DNA of 64,000 bases from Pyropia haitanensis. Lineage: Eukaryota; Rhodophyta; Bangiophyceae; Bangiales; Bangiaceae. The stretch covers positions 1,240,001-1,304,000 of the forward strand of contig SDUX01000008.1 in the NCBI GenBank assembly GCA_008729055.1, given 5' to 3'. Under the pieces are notes generated by a model. The model worked only from the letters and a program-made list of their open reading frames with translations, made no database searches and was not told where the DNA came from. Positions 47,365 to 55,752 of this stretch are shown piece after piece; positions within the stretch are counted from its first letter, which is position 1; every line of letters starts with the position of its first letter. The position numbers and the translations under genes are program-made.

Positions 47365-48075
47365 GCCTGCCGCGGCGGGCGGCCGCGGCCGTCCGCCGCC
47401 ACCGCCGCCGCCGCCCCCGTCGCGGCCGTCCCCGCCCCCGCCGCCGCCCGCCACCGCCGCCGCCGCGGCCGCCGCGGCGGACGGCCGCGGCCGCCCGCCA
47501 CGGCCGCCGCCGTGGCCGCCGCGGCTGCCGCGGCCGCGACCGACACCACCGCTGCCGCCGCCGCCGCCGCTGCCGCCGCCGCAGCCCGCCGCCGCCGCCG
47601 GCCGCCGCCGTGGCCGCCGCCGCCTCCGCCCCCGCCGCTGCGGGCTGCTGCCGCCCCGGCTGCCGCTGCCGCCGTCGCCGTTGCTGCCTGCCGCCGGCCG
47701 CCTGCCTGGCCGGCCGCCGGCCGCCTGCCGCCCGGGCTGCCGCCCCGGCCGCCGCCCCCACCGCCGCCGCCCCCACCGGGTTGCTGCCGCCCGGCTGCCG
47801 CTGCCGCCGCCGCCGTTGCTGCCGGCCGCCGCGAGCGGGCTGCCGCGGCCAGCGGGCTACCGCCGCCTGCCTTTCGCCGTCAATCGCGGGCTTCCTTTGT
47901 CGGCTGCCTCTGCCGCCACCGCTCGCTATCGCCGCTGCCGCGGCCCCCGCCGCCGCAGTGGCGGCTGGCGCCGCCGCCCCCGCCCTCGCGGCGGCGGCAA
48001 TGGCTGCCGCCGCCGCCCCCTCCCGCCGCTGCCCCCGTGGCGGCAGCGGCCGCCGCCATGCGGGGGGAGGGGTGA
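46740..48075. repeat. CCG-rich low-complexity block with 21-bp tandem repeat
   Basis: GC-rich trinucleotide-like DNA that reads open in at least four of six frames. At about 46893-46990 a 21-bp unit (ACCGCGGCTGCTGCCGCCCC plus one base) repeats about five times. Predicted peptides are pure Ala/Pro/Arg/Gly; I do not call a gene. Confidence 0.6.
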
Positions 48076-48140
48076 CCAGCCACGCTGCTTGCACGCAGAG
48101 GTATTTGAAAAAACTTATAAGCCGCGATTATTTGATGTGG

Positions 48141-48150
48141 ATATAAAAGT
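48141..48150 (+). promoter_or_regulatory. Possible TATA box
   Basis: GATATAAAAGT in an AT-richer stretch (48095-48290), followed by CTCATCTCAGAC that could serve as an initiator. The only downstream frame is short (82 codons from 48282), so a real promoter is uncertain. Confidence 0.25.
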
Positions 48151-48927
48151 ACACTCATCTCAGACTTGATACACATCTCGCGGCCTGTTTGGCGAATCTA
48201 GTGTCCCGTACGTCTGGTCTGATAGGCTATCACACGATTTGAACTGCGAATCTGTAACAATCAATACTAAACTTACTCCTGATGGACATGAGAGTACCAC
48301 ATTTGGAAGAACACCCATCCTGGTCAACGACTGGCAACTCCCCAACTGCTGAAGCGCCGGCGTCCGACGCCCCCCTCCACCCCGCCCGGTCGCCCGCTTC
48401 ACCATTTCCTGGCCACCCAGCACGCCAGGTGGATACACAAGCCAGTTTTGCTTGTTCTATTCAGTTGTGCGTGCGGGTCTGCACACGTCTGGTAGAGCAG
48501 AGCCCCCAAAGAACCCATGAACGGACATAATGCAATCACCATCCCCCTCGGTTACGCCGCTCGGGGGCGCTGCTGACGGAGAAACAATGTCTAGATCTGA
48601 TAGATGCAGTTTTTGAAGGATGAGAGCACTGTGGGGCGTTGGACGGCCTGTCGCGGCTACCTGTCCAGAATGGACACTTTGGGGGTCTGTATGACCGAAT
48701 TCCCGACGTTTGCGAAACCTTCTGAGCACATAGTCGTGCTCAGCGTCATTGACTTAGTTTGATGGGAACAGCTTGAGAAATTTTTGCTTCACTGTCTGAA
48801 ACGCGTCGTAGCGGGGTGTGACGCGTTGCACCAAAGTGTGCGCAGGGCACTACACCACGTGCAACACGAGTCAGGGACCACTTCACCAACTTTTCTGAAC
48901 CATGCTCAATCGACTAAACCGACATCG

Positions 48928-49410
48928 CTGTAGCGCCGCTCCGTCGTCCGTGCACGGGCTCCGGTGCACTTTTTTTCCACCCATACATGGAGGGCGTACT
49001 AGTACTCGTACTGGACCTCGACCATATCGCCGGAGGGCGTGCACATCGTTCTCCGCCGTACGACAAATCGCAGTGCACGAGGACGCCTGTAACTCGTGCC
49101 GCCGATGCACAAGTTAGCTCTGGAGTCGTGCAAGCGATGACGATGCACGGGTTTCTCACTCGGCCCAGTCGAGGAACGTGAAACTCGTGCAAAAGTCGGT
49201 CACAGTAAACCTAGAATTACACACATTTCAGCGACAGTGCGTCGCCATGTGAGCAGGCCTTCCTGAAACTACTGGGTACACCCGACCACAGAGCCCTTCA
49301 TTCCGTGATGTTTGTCCGACATGATGGACTGACTCGAACCTAAGCCCATCAGATGGCCCACACAGGAAGCCCATTGCACGGCGGTTGCCCAATCAGCAAG
49401 GACGTTATGG
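48928..49410 (+). repeat. 483-bp direct repeat, copy 2
   Basis: See copy 1 at 45506-45988. Flanks differ: AAACCGACATCG before and ACTCCCACAGCTG after. The boundaries do not show TG...CA ends or a shared target duplication. Confidence 0.9.
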
Positions 49411-50034
49411 ACTCCCACAGCTGTACTCTCCCACTTCCAAAGTCTGTTGTGACCTGATATCAAAACGAAACCGTCCGTTCTCGTTGCACGACGACGACCC
49501 TACCGCGACAAGAAGGCACTGAGTCGCAATCATCCCCCCCACGAAGACCCTCGCCACAAGGCGGCTGTTTGGAAGATGACCCAGACCCTCCTCTTCCCCG
49601 CCTCTCCCCCGCCCCCGGCGGCTTCCCGCTTTCAGTGGCACTGTGACGGCCAGCGTTTTTTCTCACGAGTACGTGCGGCCCCCGACGACGATGCGGCAGC
49701 TGGTGGCGGCCGGTGCCGCTCCCTCCGGCGTCGCCCCCGACAAAGTGAGGCCGCCGCCCCCCCCCCCTCACCCCCGACAGCGGAGCGGCAGCTACCAGCG
49801 GCTGGTTCGAGGCACCCAATCTGGACGAATGTGAGCGTGCAACGAAGTGTATATCTCTGGCGAAGCTGGTGCTGTCGGAGACCTTGGCAATAAATGCGAC
49901 TCAAGTGCAGCGGGGTCGCAGTATAGATTCAGAGGACTTGGGCTGCGGCTGGCCCAAGTCGTAGTGTGCCTTTCGAGGGCTTGGCCGGCACTAGACCGAA
50001 AATGCTCAGGCAATAATACCGAGTTGAGGCACGC
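49411..50034. other. Interior of the 4.8-kb element, right part
   Basis: Mixed-composition DNA with an ATG-led 105-codon frame at 49576 (MTQTLLFPASPPPPAAS) overlapped by a second plausible frame (VFSHEYVRPPTTMRQLVAAG). Neither has a recognisable family, and both may be chance. Confidence 0.3.
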
Positions 50035-50196
50035 CGCTGCACGCGGAGGCACAGCCTGCTGCACGCCCGCTGCACGTCCGCTGCACGTCGACGTCACGCC
50101 GGCCTGACGAGGTCAGTCGTAACTGGTGCGCCCCCCATGCACAACTTCGAACCCGAGTCGTGCTCATTGCACGTCTCGCACGCTCGCCAGGGGTCC

Positions 50197-50765
50197 ATGG
50201 GTTTGGCAGCACTGCGCTGTCTGGTCGCCGCCAAGTGCGTGACGACGAAGAAGCAGAAGGTGGCGTGTCCCGTCAAGACGACCACCCCCGTCCCGTGCCC
50301 TGGTGTCACACGACGGGAACGTGCGTCAAGGAGGTGATCATCCAGGCAACGTGCACCAAGGATGTCAAGGTGACTTCCACGTGCAAGGTGCCATGCAAAC
50401 CGACGCCCACTCCCTGCGTCATCCCCGTCAAGGTGGTGACCAAGGTGGACTGCTCGACGCCTGGGACACGAGTGACGTGCCCGGCGGGCGTCCCCGCCGG
50501 CTCCACCTGCTTCACGGTGGGCGTGAAGAAGACGTGCGATAAGACGGTGACGGTGAATAAGAAGTACTGCAAGAAGTCCGTCGACTGCTCGACGACGACG
50601 AAGACGCCCTTCAGCTGGAACGCTAAGGAACTGGTCGTCGTCCCGTGTCCGGCGGGCGCCTACGCGACCGCGGGCGCGGTGAGCAAGACGGAGAAGACGG
50701 TGAAGAAGACCTGCTTCAAGACCACGACGGTCAAGAAAACGTGCACCAAGATCGTCGCGTGCTAG
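50197..50765 (+). CDS. Cysteine-rich Thr/Lys/Val repeat protein, 5' end at a transposon border
   Basis: Two abutting frames form one protein: CLVAAKCVTTKKQKVACPVK, then, after a one-base shift near 50285-50301, WCHTTGTCVKEVIIQATC continuing to KTCTKIVAC and TAG at 50763-50765. About 20 cysteines occur at short intervals in a T-C-x-K-x-V pattern, mixed with Lys and Thr. Such regular disulphide-capable repeats are typical of secreted wall or matrix proteins. The join fits one missing base. The only upstream ATGs (50137, 50197) lie inside the right end of the 4.8-kb transposon, so the native first exon and any signal peptide are missing or unseen. It could be a 5'-truncated gene or use the transposon ATG. 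Family not recognised. Confidence 0.6.
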
Positions 50766-51717
50766 GGGGGGTCCGTCAGCCCCGGCAGCCCCCGCCGGTG
50801 TCTGGCCGGTCACCCCGGCCAACCCTGGCCACCCCTGTTGCGCGCTACCTTCTCACTCGTACCAAACCCCAACCCCCCCACACCTCGTCGCTCAGTACAA
50901 TATATATGTACTCGTTAGGGTCCCCGGCCCTCGCATCGCCTCCCCGCTAGGCCCTCCGACCTGACCTCGACACCGCGGACGGAACAAAACTGCAAATCCA
51001 TCTGTTCTGCAAAAAAAAAAGGAACGCGATCACGTCTCGTTTGACTGCCTCCCCGTCGTCACTCGGACGCCAGCCTCAAACGAAAGCGCCGCAGCCAGTC
51101 GCCACGATGCCGCCCGCCCCGTCCCCACCCCTCCCCGCTCCCACCCCCCCCCCCCTCCCCCCCTGGCCTCCCCCTTTCCGCCTCCCCCCTTTCCGCCTCC
51201 CCCCTTTCCGCCTCCCCCAGTCCGTCGCCAACTAGACGCCAGGCCAGGCTCCCCAGTGACTGACACCGTCACCGCGCCACGCCGCGAGGGGCTCACTACG
51301 GCGGAGGGGGCTGACACTGCACGCTCGACCCGACGTGGCCGAGTCCACCGTTAAGAGAAAGAAACGGGCGAAGAATGTGGGCTCACTACAATGGAGAAAC
51401 CCAGCGCCTCCTACCTCCTCCACAAAGCGCCCGCGTGTCGACCGCCACCACCGACGTTGAACAGCGGGAGAGCGCGACGGGGAAGGCATCGGCGCATGTG
51501 TGCCGCTCCCGCACTGTGACGGGACATACGCGATGGTCAAGACATCTGCACGTGGGGTTGGGCGTGACCGCCGACGCCGGCGGCGGGCCAGCGGCGGGCC
51601 AGCGGCGGGCCGGCGGCGCGTGAGCTGTGCTCCAGCGCTGTGTTCCTGTGCCTGTTAGAGCTCTTCCCCGCAGCCGCGTAAGTACGCGCCTCCTCCCCCC
51701 CTTGGCGCATGTGCGAG
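50766..51717. other. Intergenic region with 15-bp repeats
   Basis: AATATATATG at about 50898-50907 could act in 3' processing of the Cys-rich gene. At about 51171-51220 the unit CCCCTTTCCGCCTCC repeats three times. No gene seen. Confidence 0.45.
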
Positions 51718-53920
51718 CTATCCGCCGGCGGTTGCCCCCCCCCTGTCACCCTCGCCCGCATCCCCCCTGCTTCCCGTCCTCACCTGTAACCGGGGCACAA
51801 AAAAACACGCGTCGCCATAGCTCAGAAACCGGTACCCCCCCTCCAGCGCCGCCGCGTACACTGCGGCGAGCGCGCGGCGCCCCCCCACAAACGCCGCCAC
51901 CAGCAGCAGCAGCGTCGAGCGGGGCTGGTGCAGGTTAGTCACCAGGCCGTCCACGGCAGCGTAGCGGTAGCCAGGCACAATGAGTAGGCGGGTCGTGCCG
52001 ACAATGGCCGGTGTGCCGCGGGTGGAGGCCCACGATGCAAGCGCACTATATGCGGTGGCAACCGACACCCCCCCCGGGGATGGGGGGGGTGCCCCGTCGG
52101 TGGGGGCACTGCCGGCGGCGGCCATCCGCGCATCGGCCGCGTCCGCCAGTTCGTACGCCTCCCACTGGCCCAGCGACCACTCCTCGCCGGCCGGGTCGCC
52201 TCCCCCCGCCAGCATCCGCACGCCACACCAATAGAGCGTCTCGAGCGTCCGCACGGCGGTGGTACCCACCGCCACACACGGCCGCCCCGCCGCGGACGCA
52301 GCCGCCACCGCCGCCACCGTTGACGCGGGTACCCCAAACCGCTCGCCGTGCATAGCATGGCCCGCCGCAGCAGCCGCGGTGAGCGGCGCAAACGTGCCAG
52401 CGCCGACGTGGAGCGTCAGCCGCGCGACCGTCACGTCAGGCCGCGACGCAGCAAGCGTCGCGAGCAGGCGAGGCGTAAAGTGGAGCGCCGCAGTCGGCAC
52501 CGCGACGCTACCCGCGGCGGCCGCAAAGATGGTCTGGTAGTCGGAGGCGTCAGCGGCGGTGGGCGGGCGCCGGATGTACGGTGGGAGCGGCGTGGTTCCG
52601 AGGACGTCTAGGACCGCCGCGAGGGAGGGGCGGTTGCCCACACCGTCGTCGGGGGGAGGAGGAGGAGGGGGGGGGGGGTGCCAGAGGCGGCGGCCGCCGC
52701 CCACCGCGGCGGAGGCGGCACGGCGAGCCACCGCAGCGACACAACGCTATCGGCCGCGTCATCTCCCCGGGACACCACCCGCACCAGCAGCCGCCCACAT
52801 GGGGAGGTAAGCTCGTCGCCCGCCCGAATGTGGCGGCCGCGGATCATGCACGACCATTCGGCGGCTCCCGCTTCTGCCGCCGCCACTCTCGCCGCCGTTG
52901 CCATTTGCGGCGGCAGCCTGTTGGAGGGACCGTCGCCAAACTCACCGGCCGGGAGCGGCGTAGCTAGAGCCACCGCTGGGTCCCCCCCCCCGCCGGGGCG
53001 AGCAAAAACAACTCTGCCACCCCCCCCGACGCGCGCTTCACCACCCCCACCCGCGCCGCGATTACCGCCGAGTCATTGACGAGGAGCATCGCCCGCGGTG
53101 GCAGCAGCGACACCAGGTCCCCAAACGTGGCGTGGCGGATGGCCACCCCATCGTCTGGAGCGGAGGGGGGGGGGGAAACGCCGCCACCGCCACCGACGCC
53201 GCCACCGCCACCGCCGTCACCGCCGCCGCCGCCGCCGCCGCATGGCGACAAGACTCCCACAAGGAGCTTGGACGTATCCCGCCCGGCCACGGGACGCACC
53301 GCGATCCGACTCGCGGGCAGGTGGTAGTCATAGTCGGCGGTGGCCACCGCCTGCGCCGCCGCCACCCGAGAGCGGGACGGGGCGTGGCGGGAGGGGGGGT
53401 CTTGGCAGGAAGGAGCAGCGGTGGAGGACAGATCAAATAGTGCGCCGGTGGGAGCGGTGACAGCAGCGTCTGGGTGGGTGGGGGGGGCGGGGGTACCCCC
53501 ATCCACGGACCAGGATAGTGGGGGGGAGGGCGCGACGCGGCGGAGGGGGGGGGGTGCGTGGACCGCCGCTGCCGCGGAGGCTGTTGCTGGCCTCACCGGC
53601 GACGCAGGAGCGGCAGCAACCGTCGTGGCGACGGCGCGTGGTGGCGGCGGCACGCCGACCCCCTGACCGGCGGCGGCCAGGCAGCGGCGGCCAGCGCCAG
53701 TGCCGCCACCACTGCCACCTGCACCGCCGCCGCCAACGCCAACACGGCCGACACCCCTAACGCCGCCGACGCCGCCGACGCGACCGACGCCGCTGGAGCA
53801 GCCGCCACTACCGCCACCACCGGCGGTGTGACGCCCGCCGAGGCGTACCGCCGCGGCGGCGGCAGTGCGCGCCGCGGCCACGGCCGCGGTGGTAGCGGCG
53901 GCGGTGGCGGTGGGGTGCAT
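51718..53920 (-). CDS. queA: S-adenosylmethionine:tRNA ribosyltransferase-isomerase (QueA)
   Basis: QueA transfers the ribosyl group of SAM onto preQ1 at tRNA position 34, giving epoxyqueuosine. Start ATG at 53920 (MHPTATAAATTAAVAAAR), an Ala/Arg-rich leader that could target an organelle. The family then reads in order: DYDYHLPASRIAVRPVAGRD, MLLVNDSAVIAARVGVVKR, GGVAELFLLAPAG; WSCMIRGRHIRAGDEL; LGTTPLPPYIRRP, YQTIFAAAAGSVAVPTAALH, LTLHVGAGTF, MHGERFGVP, VGTTAVRTLETLYW, PGYRYAAVDGLVTNLHQP, YRFLSYGDACFF. The three parts lie in three frames, switching at 52982-52991 (10 C) and 52667-52678 (12 G). Each switch fits one missing base, so the gene is probably intact. The long segment around LETLYW...LGQWEAYEL and TNLHQPRSTLLLLVAAF looks like the Bacteroidetes form of QueA, from memory of the family. 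Confidence 0.88.
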
Positions 53921-53992
53921 GGCCCGCGGCGGCGTCGGGGTTGACACAGGTGGCGGTGGGGGTCGTTAGATATGGGGCAAGAGAGGGGGAAG

Positions 53993-54093
53993 GATGGGGA
54001 AGCAGGTGCAGAGGGAGGGATGGGAAGGCAGGTGCAGGGGGAGGGATGGGAAGGCAGGTGCAGGGGGAGGGATGGGAAGGCAGGTGCAGGGGG
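53993..54093. repeat. 26-bp tandem repeat, about four copies
   Basis: The unit is built around GGGAAGGCAGGTGCAGGGGG (26 bases in all); the first copy differs at a few positions. It lies upstream of the queA start, in its presumed promoter region. Confidence 0.8.
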
Positions 54094-55278
54094 AAGTGGA
54101 GGATGAGGGGGGGGAGAGCAATGCGCTCGGCGGCCGACGTGGCGTGAACTGGATAGGAGCGGGGGGAGGTGCCCCTGTGCAGGCGTCCGTCGGCGGCCGA
54201 CGCGGCGTGATCCACAGGGTCCTCCAGCTGCCGGATCCGACCTGCGGCCAATGCGCAGGACGGGCACTTGGCGGCCTCGGTCCCCCCCCCTTCGCACAAG
54301 CCCGAGGGCCCGGCCCCCCCCTCCCCCCGTTTCTGCTTCGTTATTTGTCGTCTCTTCACCGGGCAACTCCGATCGATTGACTGGGTCGTTGCGGAGAGCG
54401 AGACAACCTCATGAGTGGGAGAGGCGCCGACTGACACGACCGCCCTACCGGCAGCAGAGGGCTGCCGGGGAGAGGCGGGCTGTGTCGGGCGGCGGCGGCT
54501 GCGAGCCGAGCTGTCGAGCGGCGACAGCCGTGCGCCGAGCCGCTTATCAACGACCCCGCCGCCCCTCTGTTCTCCCTCTCGCCCGGCCGGAACGTCCGTC
54601 GTCCTTCGCGCCTCCCACCATCCTCCCTGCGCACGTACCGCGAACGCACATCTTGTCGTCTTTCGTGGGCTACTCGGCCCCGCCCATGCTGGACATGAGC
54701 GGGGTGTGTACCATTGTATTTATTGTTTGTTTATCTATGCCGCAACCCAAACGAAAAAACACACTGTCAATGGCTACATACGGCGTCGAGCTTGCGTCTC
54801 TGTTACGCCACGCGCGCCCTTCGTTGTGCGTGCAGCCCCCGAGTTTTGCAACGCCCACAAGGCACGTGAGCCGGCGGGGAAGCTGCCCTCGACAAGGATG
54901 GTCAAGGCCGAACGGGGGGGGGGGGGATAGAGAGAGAGAGAAGCGACTCACAACGGTCCTCCCTCCGTGGGAAAGGAGACCGCCACAACGCTGGCGGTTG
55001 CGTCGCACTGCCAGAGCAACGTTTGTCTCTGCGTCCGCGAAGGCCCGTTAAAGGGTAGGAGGAGAACCGAGGGGGGAACGCGTCCGAGTCAAAAGATATG
55101 TCCGCGCATACCCGCAGTGGTCAACGAACCAATCAAGCAGGCAAGACCCTCCCCCCCCCCCCTCCCCCCCCCACCCCCGCCGTCCCGCACGTCCCCCCCC
55201 CACGCCGCCCCCCTGCCGCTCATGGTCCCCGCCTTGACTTGGAAAACCACAACGGGCGCGGCGACGCTCCCCCCCTCT
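54094..55278. other. Intergenic region
   Basis: The upstream side of queA and the downstream side of the membrane reading frame. Includes an AT-richer patch (about 54700-54790), a GA repeat (about 54928-54943) and C runs (about 55149-55200). No supported gene. Confidence 0.4.
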
Positions 55279-55560
55279 CTACACGTGCCCGGTCATCACA
55301 TCTTGGAGAACCTCATCCGCCTTGGCCGCCGCTCGGCGGTCCGCCTCGGCAGCCGCCTCGGCGTCCTGATGCCACCGGCGCCACGCGCGCAGGGGCGCCC
55401 ACACCAGCTACGCCACCCCCGTCACAACCACCGCCACGATCGCCAGTGGCAGCAGCGCCAGCACCACCACTGTCGCGACGCAGCAGCCGCCGCCAGTGAC
55501 TCCCAGGATGCAGACGAGCCATGGCGGCAGGTCCACCGCTATGTAGGTCAATGAAAGTGT
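55279..55560 (-). pseudogene. Small membrane-protein exon interrupted by one in-frame TAG
   Basis: Minus-strand frame: DLPPWLVCILGVTGGGCCVA, then VVVLALLPLAIVAVVVTGVA, forming one or two hydrophobic segments. A TAG at 55410-55408 follows, and the same frame continues coherently as LVWAPLRAWRRWHQDAEAAA, then EADRRAAAKADEVLQDVMTG, ending HV and TAG at 55279. The sequence after the stop is an amphipathic, basic-acidic helix of the kind that follows a membrane anchor, so the stop looks like a point change (TAC/TAT to TAG), a sequencing error, or decay. There is no ATG in frame; a 5' exon is expected, and an AG acceptor (CCTACATAG, about 55540) lies just before the hydrophobic part. Family unrecognised. 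Confidence 0.4.
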
Positions 55561-55752
55561 TGATGACTTTTTTAATACTACTCTGGTTGTTGCAGACCGA
55601 TGGGAGCTCCTCACAACGCCTGTAAAAACTCTGGACTTCGTTCAGGGGCCCACCCGCTTCGCCCTGCTGACGGTGGACGCTCATGCCCCACGCACGACAC
55701 CCCGTATTCCATACGCGTGACCGACGGTGATATGCTTGACCTGCCCAGGTCC

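Larger units (their letters stand above)
45376..50217. mobile_element. 4.8-kb DNA transposon with 31-bp inverted ends
   Basis: Ends at 45376-45406 and 50187-50217 are inverted copies matching at 28 of 31 bases; both start GCGCAGTGC and contain CCAAACCC and TGGACCCCTGG. The first part (GCGCAGTG ... CAAACCC) is shared with the 780-bp element at 25790. GTGCA/TGCAC pentamers again cluster inside both ends (about 45420-45780 and 50035-50180). The interior holds 483-bp direct repeats, a palindrome-rich section and a CCG-rich block; I see no transposase, so it is probably non-autonomous or composite. No target duplication is visible. Confidence 0.6.

Noticed and set aside
46600..48169. Protein genes in the CCG-rich block, open in several frames
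   Set aside because: All frames give pure Ala/Pro/Gly/Arg low complexity; openness on both strands is expected from the composition.
45506..49410. LTR retrotransposon (483-bp direct repeats around 2.9 kb)
   Set aside because: No TG...CA ends, no target duplication, no primer-binding site or reverse transcriptase reading frame between the repeats.
50130..50180. tRNA-like B-box in TTCGAACCC
   Set aside because: No cloverleaf or A-box could be built around it; other GGTTCGA-like matches in the window fail in the same way.
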